From Maniola hyperantus (Eukaryota; Arthropoda; Insecta; Lepidoptera; Nymphalidae), in the NCBI RefSeq assembly GCF_902806685.2, contig NC_048555.1:1798001-1862000 (forward strand): 64,000 bases of DNA, read 5' to 3'. The translations under genes and the position numbers were made by a program. The notes beneath the pieces are model-generated. The model searched no databases. It was not told the DNA's origin and was given only the letters and a program-made list of their open reading frames with translations. This document shows positions 20,406-32,021 of the stretch, piece by piece; the first letter of the stretch is position 1, and each line of letters starts with the position of its first letter.

Positions 20406-20905
20406 CCCATTACCCATATCCAACTGACTACTTTGTATCAAGCACAAGTCAGGTCGTGCATGGAGTACTGCAGTTACCTCTATGATGGCTCCGCTAAGTA
20501 CCAACTAGCGGCTCTGGATGAAGTTGATCGTCGAGCTAGGAGACTCATAGGCGAAGACTCTCCGTTACTGGCGAAACTTCAAAGTCTTGATCACCGCCGC
20601 AAAGTTGCCGGCTTATCGGCAACCTTTTCGATCTTGTTCCCCTACACCATTTTATCACCGAACCGCAAGACGCAGGGCGAGTTTCCATCCTTATGTCGTC
20701 GACATCCCATCTACACGCACGAAACGTTTTGCGTCATCATTCCTCATACGTATGGCTAAGGTTTGGCTCTTCCACGATATGTGTTTCCTACCAATTTCAA
20801 CCCGGGTATCTTTAAAACAAGAGTGAATAGGCATCTTCAAGGTAAACGCGTCCCTTCTTAGGCCGCATCATCACTATCCATCAGGTGTGATTGTGGTCAA
20901 GCGTT
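20400..20905 (+). mobile_element. Jockey-like LINE reverse transcriptase C-terminal fragment
   Basis: Encodes LYQAQVRSCMEYCSYLYDGS, LAALDEVDRRARRLIGEDSP and, in a second frame, HPIYTHETF/DIPSTRTKRFASSFLIRMAK. These are recognisable motifs of the extreme C-terminus of insect non-LTR reverse transcriptases. It is frameshifted near 20640 and therefore inactive. Confidence 0.75.
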
Positions 20906-20917
20906 TGCTTATTATCT

Positions 20918-21112
20918 CTGTATATAAAAATGGATCTCTGAATGTGTTGCTGATCGCAAATCTCGAGAACAGTTGAACCGATTTCTCTAATTCTTTTTTT
21001 TTATATTTCTTGAAGTACGAGGATGGTTCTTACGAAGAGAAAAAATTAAAAATGCCTGAAAAAGAATCGACTGTTAGGCGGTACGAAGTTCGTCGGGTCA
21101 GCTAGTAGTGAA
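20918..21112 (+). repeat. 'AAGTACGAGGATGGTTCTTACG' repeat
   Basis: Full copy from tctctgtatataaaaatgg through ggtacgaagttcgtcgggtcagctagt. The CTAGT end is shared with the CGCGACTTCG families and is compatible with Helitron-like termini. Confidence 0.7.
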
Positions 21113-21473
21113 TAAAAAAAATATGATTCTTAAGGTCGATGTACATTACTTACGACCGCGTATGTATAGGAGTCTCTTCCATCCTTCACTTCCAGTCCTT
21201 ACATCGCCATCGCCCGAAATTACACTGGCTACAAAGGAATAAAATTCAATAAGACAGGGCAGTAGTTTTAAAAAAAAAATTAAAAGTTATCGATTTGTTT
21301 TATTTTACATACTTATCACAGTTGATGGTATCATGCTTTTACGGATAGTGTTATTAAATGAATAATAAAGATATTAACCAAATTGCAAATGAACAGTTTT
21401 ATTGACTTCCATCCTATATCAAAACAACTGACATGTCCTGTAGCTTCGTAGGTATAGGTATACTTATAGAATG

Positions 21474-21735
21474 AACCACGTTTAGCCTAGTGGTTAAAAC
21501 ATCCGCCTCCTATTCGGGAGGTTCAGGGGTTCGATCCCGGGAAGGGGACTCACCGCAAATTTTTCGGGTTACGTGCGTTTTAAGCAATTAAATATCACTT
21601 GTTGTAACGGGGAAGAAAAACATCGTGATGCAACTGCCAATCCGCACTTGGCCAGCGTAGTAGACTATGACCTAAACCTTCTCATTCTGAGAAATCGTGC
21701 TCAGTAGTTAGCCTGCAATGGGTCGATCATGTTGA
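21474..21735 (+). mobile_element. tRNA-derived SINE (type 1)
   Basis: tRNA-like head (tagcctagtggttaaaacatc ... ggttcgatcccggg), then acttgttgtaacggggaagaaaaacatcg, a 'ggccagcgtagtagactatg' body and a ctgagaa..tagcctgcaatgggtcgatcatg tail. Confidence 0.75.
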
Positions 21736-22164
21736 TGCTGAACCACGGACTTGGAGTAGCTAGATACTGCAATCCATGTGTGACCGAAAAAGCCTTTGAG
21801 CCAAGCTCTATAAAATAAAATGGAGGGAGACCAAAAACTAAAAACATTCTATACAAAATTTTTTTTCCTGTGTATTTTCCCACTGGTACAAGGGAAAACT
21901 CCTAGGAGACTTTATATGGAGCCTTGCCAAAATAGCTACCGGTTTTAATAAACTTTTGCATGCAGCAGGTAGTCAGGATAGCTAGGGGAATGTGATAACT
22001 CCGAAGTCCGAATAGTTAAGGGAAAACTAAAACGAAATATTTAGATGGGTATGTATACTAACACCTTCCTTAGCACATTGGTAGAGAAGCTCTCTAGAGT
22101 TGCTAGAGCGCTGCACACATCGCCACTAGGGGATGAGGAACACATAAGTAGAGATATGACAAAA

Positions 22165-22370
22165 AAAATTAAAATGTGATCATGCACAAATAATTTTCAA
22201 CTTTCAAAGTAAGATTACTATACCAGGGTGGGGTATTATAAGAAAGGTTTTTACTTATACATTCTAAATCAGATTTATATTTATTTTTATGGATAATAGG
22301 AAGTTATTGATTTACCGTGCAAAATCTCGAAAAAATACGACTGTAGTACGAAGCCCATTTTCCCAACCAA
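22165..22370 (+). repeat. GGTTCCGTAC-family 3' fragment
   Basis: Runs from catgcacaaataattttcaac to gaaaaaatacgactgtagtacg. Confidence 0.6.
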
Positions 22371-22489
22371 CCCAATTTCATGTCTAAAGTGCTTATTTTG
22401 AAGGTGAACCGTGTTTTGACATGGGCAGTTGACCCAAAGAGTTAAAATGGCGCGTGAGGAGTCATTTTTTACGGACTATACTTTAATAC

Positions 22490-22865
22490 TATAAATAATA
22501 TGAAAGTGTATCTGTCTGTCTGTCTGCTAGCTTTCACGGCTTGGCACACTGTTTAACCGACTTTGACCAAAATTGGTACACAGATAGATTGAATCCCAGG
22601 GAAGGACATAAGCTACTTTTGATCCTGGAAAATGAAACAGTTCCCACGGAATTTTCAGAAATCTAAATTCACGCGGACGAAGTCGCAGGCTTAATATAGT
22701 CTATAAAATATAAAAGGAAAAGCAGACTGACAACGCACAGCTCAAATTAAAGGATCGGGCTGAAATTTGACATGCAGATAGCTATTACGACGTTAGAGGT
22801 ACGTTATCAGAAAGGATTTTTAAAAATTCAACCCCTAATGATAATGTCGTGGGCATAAGCTACTT
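22490..22865. repeat. Adjoining CGCGACTTCGTCCGCG-type copies
   Basis: A forward CAGACAGA-type copy (22490-22700) is followed by a reverse GACT-type remnant (22710-22865). Confidence 0.6.
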
Positions 22866-23015
22866 AGTTGCTTATAAAGTACACGTTAAAGCAAGCAAGT
22901 TTGTGATAATTCGCATGCAGTAAGTAAACACGAAATACATTTGCATTTATCGTATTAATTGTTCTTATGCAAAATATAAAATAGGAATTTTATAAATAAG
23001 CCTCAGTCGATGTAG
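22866..23015 (+). promoter_or_regulatory. Gene D promoter, duplicate copy 1
   Basis: ATTTGCAT at 22939-22946, TATAAAAT at 22975-22982 and a TCAGT initiator at 23003-23007, whose A lies exactly 30 bases after the first T of the TATA box. Highly similar to the second copy at 24.18 kb. A MITE begins directly downstream, so this copy may be inactive. Confidence 0.6.
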
Positions 23016-23030
23016 TATTAATTATTGTGG

Positions 23031-23187
23031 CTAATTCATTTGTACACAATCTCTAAACTGAACTAAAATGGTACGTCTAAATGTATTGCTATCCCTTTCA
23101 TAATGTTGCTTGCGGGAAAGGATAGCACTAGATTTAGATCTGTTAATTTAGTTTAGTTTAGAGATTGTGTACAAGAGAATCGGCCCC
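23031..23187. mobile_element. Palindromic MITE (TTGTACACAATCTCTAAACT)
   Basis: Arms ttgtacacaatctctaaact / agtttagagattgtgtacaa around tgctatccctttcataatgttgcttgcggg. Siblings at about 58945-59110 and 62725-62882. Confidence 0.8.
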
Positions 23188-23244
23188 AATATTAATGTAA
23201 ACTTAAAACTAAAGCTACGAGGGCTATAGAAACTAGTTTTATAT

Positions 23245-23445
23245 AGTTGCAAATCTATATATATATAAAAGGAAAAGGTGACTGACTGACTGACTCACTG
23301 ACTGACTGATCTATCAACGCACAGCTCAAACTACTGGACGGATCGCACTGAAAATCGGCATGCAGATAGCTTTTATGGCATCCGCTAAAAAAGGATTTTT
23401 CAAAAGTCAACCCCTAAAGGGGTAAAATAGGGGTTTAAGTTTGTA
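23245..23445 (-). repeat. CGCGACTTCGTCCGCG-type repeat, GACT subtype (truncated)
   Basis: atatataaaaggaaaaggtg, (GACT)n, cacagctcaaactactggac ... ggggtaaaataggggttt. The CGCGACTTCG end is missing. Confidence 0.7.
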
Positions 23446-23747
23446 TGAAAGTCTATCAGATTTGAAGTGTCTATAAAGAAGTTTTGTAGTTCATATTTTG
23501 CAATTAGCTGATTAGCAGTATGACATATTTTATTAAGCTCATTTGTTAAAATCTCATAGTTAAAGATCAGAAACAAGTCAGACTTCGCTCTTGTAAGGTT
23601 CCGCACATAATTAATGAACATCATATTTTGGGTAAACTAGGAGGGAACGGTCTGCGGACGAGCGCGGGTGACGTGCGGGTGTGCGGGGCGTCACGCCCCT
23701 CATACCCCGATACCATCTCGACCTATACTATACTTGGGTAGTCATCT
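23446..23747. other. Unassigned intergenic sequence
   Basis: Contains a 74-codon - strand ORF without recognisable similarity and a GC-rich patch at 23650-23700. I see nothing that supports a gene. Confidence 0.3.
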
Positions 23748-23934
23748 ACAGTAGGCGGCAGAAAGTAATGTACATCGCCCTTTAGAATGACATTTCGACT
23801 TTGTAGGTCTCTGTCACTCATACCTATATGACATTTTGTCGGTCTCAACGACTGAGACAATGCTCTACAAATCTGCTATCTCCTTCTAAAGGTCGATGTA
23901 CATTACTTTCTGCCGCGTACTGTAAAAAGATTGC
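23748..23934. mobile_element. Palindromic MITE (CAGTACGCGGCAGAAAGTAA), TA-flanked
   Basis: Left end cta/cagtaggcggcagaaagtaa and right end ttactttctgccgcgtactg/taa give a TA target duplication, consistent with a Tc1/mariner-type MITE. About 185 bp. Fragments at 20325, 24741, 47085 and 52893. Confidence 0.75.
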
Positions 23935-24059
23935 GCCTTAGCTACACGGTGTGCGATGCGCCTTATGCGCTATTTAACATTCACCTGACTTTCACAAAGT
24001 TGATTGACAACAACTATACTTACTCAAAAATAAAGATTAGAGTAAACTCCAATAATTAA

Positions 24060-24250
24060 TTAGTAATTGCTTATAAAGTAGCCATTAAAGTAAGTAAATT
24101 CGTGATATCTTGCATACAGCAAAACACGAAATATATTTGCATATTATCGTATTGTCAAATTTATTGTTCTCATACAAAATATAAAATAGGAATTTTATAA
24201 ATACGCCTCAGTCGATTTAGATATTTTGGCCCAATATTGCAACATTTGAG
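24060..24250 (+). promoter_or_regulatory. Gene D promoter and 5'-UTR exon, copy 2
   Basis: ATTTGCAT at 24135-24142; TATAAAAT at 24180-24187; TCAGT at 24208-24212 with A at 24210, 30 bases after the first T of the TATA box. The inferred non-coding exon 24210-24250 ends ttgag with donor GTACGT. The acceptor tactag/atcag lies about 17 bases before the first D start codon. Confidence 0.65.
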
Positions 24251-24566
24251 GTACGTTTTCTACGCAGACCATTTATTTGAACCTGTTTAGGATAGCTCTT
24301 TACACAATGACGCTCGCTGACAGAATGAGGTCCCGGATGGGGGTGGGCCAGCTCTTATGCCGTCCAACTACATAAGCTTGGTGATCGCGGGTGTCGAGCT
24401 ACTAGGCGTCTTTATAAGCTTACGTTTTCTATTACACAAAATGTGTGTCTGCAACGTTGCGTTTCTGCACCTGGCCCCTAGAATTTGTAATACAAGAAAC
24501 TATGAAGGCTGTCTGTGCAGAAACGCGAGTAGGAATCGCGATACTGAAGTCGCGTAAATTTTTATA

Positions 24567-24682
24567 AGTCCCGCCAATTGCTAATGCGCGTGGCCGCCAA
24601 TTTTAGTGACGTCAGCACTAGACTGAAGTTTCGAGTTGATGGTATATTTTTATTTCGGCTGACGTCAAAATGATGTCATTTC
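24567..24682. mobile_element. Partial GTCCCGCAAATTGCTA MITE
   Basis: aagtcccgccaattgctaatgcgcg..gacgtcagcactagactgaag..ctgacgtcaaaatgatgtcat. The second arm is lost. Confidence 0.6.
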
Positions 24683-24740
24683 GGTATTATAATTATTTGC
24701 ATTACAACATTTTTTTTATTGTATCAATTCTTTATTACAG

Positions 24741-24835
24741 TACGCGGCCGAAAGTAATGTACATCGGCCTTTAGAATGACATTTCGGCTTTGTAGAGCGT
24801 TGTCTCTATCACTCATACCTATATGACGTTTATTA
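24741..24835. mobile_element. CAGTACGCGGC MITE half-copy
   Basis: acagtacgcggccgaaagtaatgtacatcgg..tcactcatacctatatgacg. Lies in the 5'-UTR intron of gene D. Confidence 0.6.
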
Positions 24836-25140
24836 GGTATTATCTACATTCTATACTTTTAAGTTTTAACGAGCAATTCTTGTTTTATGCATTATGTATT
24901 GCCACCGTCTGCAGCTTCGCTCAGTGAAAATATAAATCCTCTTTACTCCCTATCCCGTGGGAATTTTGAAAAATCTGGCCTCTGTCTTTGTTTACGTTAT
25001 AAAGGATACGTTTGTGCAAATTTTCAGCTTTGTAGGTCTGGGTTTGAGCTGGGTGCTGAATCTAACTATTTTACTTTGTAGAGGTTTTTGTGTCTGGGGT
25101 TTTTAAACTTTAAATTTAATAAAATGTTATAGATTACTAG

Positions 25141-26010
25141 ATCAGAGCCAGTTCGTTATGTATGTCCTTGTGTGGTGTGCGGCGTTCGCACTGGTGTCGC
25201 CGGCCCGCGTGCTCGGCGCAGTCATCCCTGAGGAGTTGGACATAAGGCAAGCGTTCACTGACTTCGCGCTGGGCAACGCTTTAGACGCTCTACCGTCTGA
25301 GCTACTTAAAGTAAGTTCGTTATGCTTGTCCTTGTGTGGTGTGCGGCGTTCGCACTGGTGTCGCCGGCCCGCGTGCTCGGCGCAGTCATCCCTGAGGAGT
25401 TGGACATAAGGCAAGCGTTCACTGACTTCGCGCTGGGCAACGCTTTAGACGCTCTGCTGTCTGAGCTACTTAGTGTAAGTTCGTTATGCTTGTCCTTGTG
25501 TGGTGTGCGGCGTTCGCACTGGTGTCGCCGGCCCGCGTGCTTGGCGCAGTCATCCCTGAGGAGTTGGACGTAAGGCAAGCGTTCACTGACTTCGCGCTGG
25601 GCAACGCTTTAGACGCTCTGCTGTCTGAGCTACTTAGTGTAAGTTCGTTATGCTTGTCCTTGTGTGGTGTGCGGCGTTCGCACTGGTGTCGCCGGCCCGC
25701 GTGCTTGGCGCAGTCATCCCTGAGGAGTTGGACGTAAGGCAAGCGTTCACTGACTTCGCGCTGGGCAACGCTTTAGACGCTCTGCTGTCTGAGCTACTTA
25801 GTGTAAGTTCGTTATGCTTGTCCTTGTGTGGTGTGCGGCGTTCGCACTGGTGTCGCCGGCCCGCGTGCTTGGCGCAGTCATCCCTGAGGAGTTGGACATA
25901 AGGCAAGCGTTCACTGACTTCGCGCTGGGCAACGCTTTAGACGCTCTGCTGTCTGAGCTACTTAGTGTAAGTTCGTTATGCTTGTCCTCGTATGGTGTGC
26001 CGCTTATGAC
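25141..26010 (+). repeat. Five-fold tandem repeat of gene D exon 1 (164-bp unit)
   Basis: Units start at 25158, 25322, 25486, 25650 and 25814. Each is ATG + 153-nt exon + gtaagttcgtt, so the next ATG follows the donor by only 11 bases. A sixth unit starts at 25978 and breaks off after about 35 bases. Units 2-5 differ at only a few positions (for example ctcggc/cttggc and gacata/gacgta). The period is not a multiple of three, so read-through of the array would shift frame. Confidence 0.95.
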
Positions 26011-29000
26011 CTTCCCCGTTATCCCCTTTCATAAAAATCGGTGGAACGGATGGGCCGTGAAAGGCTAGCAGACGACATGATGTAGGCGGTAGGCATCTGC
26101 TAAGAAACGATTTTTGAAAACTCAACCCCTAAGGGGGTGAAATAGGGGTTTGAAATGTATGTACCTAGTCCACGTGGACGAATTCGCGAGCATAAGCTAG
26201 TAATGTATAATGGCGGTGGTTTTCAGATGCGTGGAAAGCCGTACTTTTATGGCTACGTTTTAGGGCTTTTTTCTGTATGTGTTTTTGTTGTGTTTCGTAC
26301 TAAAAGAATATTTAACTAAGTATTTATTTGTTTTATTTAAATCTCCCCAGTGGTCATTTTAAACTTGCATAATATACACGTTCAGTTTTTACTTTCAGAT
26401 GCGATTTGGATCTCGTGAGGTCATGTTAGGAACTAACTTGTGTCCATTTGACACGATCATCTACCCGTTCCTGGCCTACGAAGCAAGCTCCAGGTCGCTG
26501 TACACGTTGATGTGTATCAGTAAGTACACAACATAGCCTTTTTTTTTAAACGCTGGGAAATGCGTGTACGCATCCCCCTCCTGGAAGCCAGCCAGCTAAC
26601 CGGCCAGCCAACCAACTGCCGGACTTAGCGGCCGAGAGGGGACCGGTAGCGTACACCAAAACCGACTTTGTCGGCCGATGGCGGACGGAACTACTCGGAC
26701 GAGTAATTCGGACGTGCATGTGCTTACACACGTGCCGACATTGGACGTTGATGTCTGCAACCGCCATATCCATTTCCGACGCAACTTCAGCCCATAGCCG
26801 TTTCGAAACATCTCGATTATTGTAATTTTTTGAATGTTTATCCCACAGAGTTGGTCTATTATAAACACAACTAATTAATTTTTCAATATCCATAGTAACA
26901 CGTTTAGGTAATAAACAAAATTGACGAAAACAATCACAGAATACAATTTACTCACGAAACAACAGAACAAAGACGGAATAATTAAATCAAACTCATGCAG
27001 TTTGCTCTATAGTCGCCGGCAGACTGGCGAGAAATCCCAACAAGTTCGGACTCGGCGGTTGATCGGCCGTCATCGGGAGTTAACGGGCGATGACGGTTGC
27101 AGTAGTGTACGCGCACGCATTCTTTTACATACGTTTGATTTGATCGGCCGAGTTTGGCCGACGACGCCCGAGTAAAGATCGGCCGATAACGGATTAGGTG
27201 TAAGCGAGCCCGTATACCCACTAAAACCCAGCGGGCAGCGGCGCTCCTGCGCGTCGCTTGGCGACTGGGTCACGGGAACGCCGAAGCAATCACCTCCCTG
27301 GCGCAGTGGTGAGCGCTGTGGTCTTAATAGTGGGAGGTCCCGGGTTCGATTCCTGGCAGGGGTTTGGAATTTTATAATTTCTAAATTTCTGGTCTGGTCT
27401 GGTGGGAGGCTTCGGCCGTGGCTAGTTACCACCCTACCGGCAAAGCCGCGCCGCCAAGCGATTTAGCGTTCCGGTACGATGCCGTGTAGAAACCAAAGGG
27501 GTACCTATGGGTTTTAATAAAAACTGCCATACCCCTTCCAGGTTAGCCCGGTATCATCTTAGACTGCATCGTCAGTTACCACCAGGTGAGATTGCAGTCA
27601 AGGGCTAACTTGTATCTGAATAAAAAAAAATAAAAAAAAAACAACCGCGTCCCAGCCAGCGACGTGCGCCGAGGCGGACCCTCCACCTCCACCACTCACG
27701 AGGTCCCCCGTCGCATGTCCGAGGTGCACTAACTATGTGCATCTTGATAGTAATGCAAAGCCGGGGCGGGTCGTATACCATACTAGCTTATGCTCGCGAC
27801 TTCGTCCGCGTGGACTACAAAATTTCAAACCCCTATTTAACCCCCTTAGGACTTGAATTTTCAAAAATCCTTTCTTAGCGGATGCCTACGTCATAATAGC
27901 TATCTGCATGCCAAATTTCAGCCCGATCCGTCCAGTAGTTTGAGCTGTGCGTTGATAGATCAGTCAGTCAGTCAGTCAGTCAGTCATTCAGTCAGTCAGT
28001 CAGTCAGTCACCTTTTCCTTTTATATATATAGACTAGCTTATGCTCGCGACTTCGTCCGCGTGGACTACACAAATTTCAAATCCCTATGTCACCCCCTTA
28101 AGGGTTGAATTTTCAACCACCCTTTCTTAGCGGATGCCTACGTCATAATAGTTATCTGCATGCCAAATTTCAGCCCGATCCGTCCAGTAGTTTGAGCTGT
28201 GCGTTGATAGATCAGTCAGTCAGTCAGTCAGTCAGTCACCTTTTCCTTTTATATATTTAGATAAATGTTTCACAGAGACAAACTTGCAGCTCCTGCCTTC
28301 CGCCTCAGGAAAGTCCAAAAGTCATTTGTGGGTATTGGTATTACCTTTTATAATAAAATCCCGCAAACTATTTTGGACTTACCTTTGCACAAGTTTAAAA
28401 AATCTATTAAAAATATGCTCCTGAAAAAAGCATATTACACAATAGGCTACTTGACACTTTTTTAAAGTTGGTCTTAAATGGTTAATATTTGTCCTATTAT
28501 ATCAAAAAAATTAACACTATATTTTTTTGCGCCCTAAAAACCATAAAACTTTAATTTAAAAATATATTTTTCTTAGACAGGTGAAAACACTGTCGGCCAT
28601 GTTTGGCCGATAGATTATCTGTGCTCTGACGTCATGCATTTGTAAACAACAGCATAACCTCGCAAAGTTAATAAACATGACTTCTATTATACTAGTTTAC
28701 ATGAAAAATATAGTAATTATTGTTATTGTATCATCCGAGAATGTAAAAAACGCATCGATAAAGACCACAGGAAAGTTGTGGATTAGAGTGCCCAGTGAAA
28801 TAAATATACGTAACACGCGAAGACTTGCTTAAAGGGATCCTATAATATGACTAACGACTTCAACCCAAATTTATTTTTGCAAAGATCACTTTGTTGTAAG
28901 TCTTACTTAATAACTTATTCAATTTATAAAGAGAAAACGATAATTTTTTACGTTTACTATGAGTTTTTAGAAATATATAAAAACTAGCTTATGCTCGTGA

Positions 29001-31938
29001 CTTCGCCCGCGTGGACTTCATTAATTTCAAACCTCCATTTAACCCACTCAGAGGTGGAATTTCAAAAAATCCTTTCCTAGTGGATACCTTCTCTTTACCT
29101 ACAAAGAACACACCCACCAAATTTCATGTATCTAGGATCAGCTGTTTAGATGTTTAGGCTGTGCGTTGATATATAAGTTAGTCACGACTCTAAATTTTAT
29201 ATATATGGATACTACGTTAGTCCCCGCGTCACATCGGGATGACATTTCTTTGTTTACATATTTAATGACGTCACATCATGGCTGACAGCGTTTTCTGCGT
29301 TTCAAATAAAAATAAAAACTGTATATTTTTTAATTGGATTTATATATCCATCCTGCGTTTTTAATAATTGTTATTGATATATTTCGTTGTCTTAAGCAAA
29401 ATACTATAATAAATAATCATTTATTGGACGAAATTAGATATGAGTCAAGTAGCCTATTGAAGATTATCTAAATGATAAAAGAGCGTGGATTTGACCTGCA
29501 GCTCGTTCCAGCAACGCACAAGACTGCAAATATTATTTTATACATGGCATAATTTTGTACCTATATCAAATATTTGAAAAGAGCAACCGCCGAGTTTCTT
29601 GCTGGTTCTTCTCGGCAGGAAAGGCATTCCGAACCAGTGGTAGATGCATCCGACTATTCGTAAGCACTTGTAAAAGTTTATACGAATAAAAAAGATTTTC
29701 ATTTTCATTTTCATTTTACAGATCCTGACATAGGTTACTACAAGAACAGAACGTACGAGTTATCGGCCCTGCTTTTCTTAGCGGTGAATATACCCGGGGA
29801 CAGTGTGGAAGACGGAGACCTGCTGTCTGGCTTCAAGCCCGCGCTGCCGATCCCGGGCTCCGGGGCCACCCGGAACGCATGCGTCGTGTACCGGCAACCC
29901 AGGAGGATCACTGTTAACACACAATCACTCACCGAGTAAGATTTTTAGGGTTTCGGTGGTTTCGTACCTCAAAAGGAAAAAGGAAGCCTAATAGGTCTGA
30001 CTGTCTGTCTGTCTGTCAAGAAACCTATGTAGAGGTGCAACCTCTACCGTAACTTGGCTGGCAGCTATTAGGAAAACTTCGCAGCTGCCACACAACAATA
30101 TTCAAATTTGGAACGCAGTAGAGAATCCTCCTGATCACGTCGGGGTCACCAATTATGTAGCTGAAGGGTTGGTGCAATGAAGAACCAGCTACATATAATG
30201 ATGTTTATTTTACACTTTACAATTGATATGTTATGTACAATACAGACGGGCTCGCGAGCTTTATATAATACAATGGTAGAAGATGTTGACGTGACGAGCG
30301 GATGATAGGGAATGTGGAATCTTGTAACGTGCGTGACCAGGAGGATTCTCCGCTGCGTTCCAAATTTGAATATTGTTGTGTGGCAGCTGCGAAGTTTTCC
30401 TAATAGCTGCCAGCCAAGTAACGGTAGAGGTTGCACCTCTACACCTACAGGGTACTTCCCGTTGACCTAGAGTCATGAAATTTGGCAGGTAGGTAGGTCT
30501 TATAGCAGATATTCGGGGAAAAATCTGAAAACCGTGAATTTGTGGTTACATCACACAAAAAAAAATCCTGGTCATGAACTCATAATTAGTATTTTTAATT
30601 TTCGAAGTAAGATTACTATACCAAGTGGCCGTACCATATGAAAGGGCGTGGGGTATCATATGAAAGGTCTTCACCTGTGCATTCTAAAACAGATTTTTAT
30701 TTATTTTTATGCATCATAGTTTTTAAATTATCCTACAAAATGTCGAAAAAATACGACTGTAGTACGGAACCCTCGTTGCGCGAGCCTGACTCGCACTTGA
30801 CTGGTTTTTTCTTTATATGTACTAGATGATGCCCGCGACTTCATCCATGTGGACTACACAAATATCAAACCCCTATTTCACCCCTTTTGGGGTAGAATTT
30901 TCAAAAATCCTTCCTTAGCGAATGTCTACGTCAAAATAGCTATAATATATGCATGCCTTTCACTCCGATCCATCCAGTAGTTGGAGCTGTGCGTTGACAG
31001 ATAAGTCAGTCAGTTTTCCCTTTTATATATTTAGATGCCCGCGACCGCCCGCGTGGATTGAGGTCTTTTAAAAATCCCGTGGGAACTCTTTGATTTTCCG
31101 GGATAAAAGTTACCTTTGTTAATTTCCGGGATTCAACCTCTGTACCTAATCCATACTAATATAGGTATTATAAATAAATACGAAAGTGTGTCTGTCAATC
31201 TATCTGCCTGTCTGTCTGCTAGCCTTTCACGGCCCATCCGTTCAACCTATTTTGACGAAATTTGGTACAGATATAGGTTGCATCCCAGGGAAGGACATAG
31301 GCTACTTTTTATCCCGGAAAATCAATGGGTTCCCACGAGATTTTTTAAAACCTAAATCCACGCGGACGAAGTCGCGGGCGTCATCTAGTAATTAATAAAG
31401 TTTATGTATTGAAAAGCTACGCCCTCGAATCCAACTCGGTTGGGCAGCGTTCAGGAAGCTTCGAGATGTCTTCTTGTCCAAAATTCCTCAGTGCTTGAAG
31501 ACCAAAGTCTTCGAACAGTGCGTGTTGCCAGTGATGACATATGGATCCGAGACATTTTCGCTAACTATAGGCCTCATAAGAAAGCTCAGAGTCACTCAGC
31601 GGGCGATGGAGAGAGCTATGCTTGGAGTTTCTCTACGTGATCAAATCAGGAATGAGGAGATCCGTAGGAGAACTAGAGTAACCGACATAGCTCAACGGGT
31701 TGCGAAGCTGAAGTGGCAATGGGCAGGGCACATAATTCGTGCAACCGATAGACGTTGGGGTCCCAAGGTGCTGGAATGGCGACCTCGCACTGGAAGACGC
31801 AGCGTTGGAAGACCCCCCACTAGGTGGACGGACGACATCAGCCCAGTCGCAGGGAGCCGCTGGATCCAGGCGGCGCAAGACCGTGGCGTGTGGAAGTCCC
31901 TACAAGAGACCTATGTCCAGCAGTGGACGTCTATTGGT

Positions 31939-32021
<83 letters not shown>

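Noticed and set aside
21474..21550. Possible tRNA gene (A- and B-box-like sequence)
   Set aside because: No credible acceptor stem, and the same head continues into a SINE body at several loci.
25142..25906. Four overlapping 90-residue ORFs on the - strand opposite the gene D exon-1 array
   Set aside because: Shadow frames that repeat only because the exon repeats; the + strand exon has the signal peptide, donor site and PEBP motif.
25158..26010. CRISPR-like regular spacing of repeats
   Set aside because: Units are 164 bp, directly adjacent, coding, and have no variable spacers.
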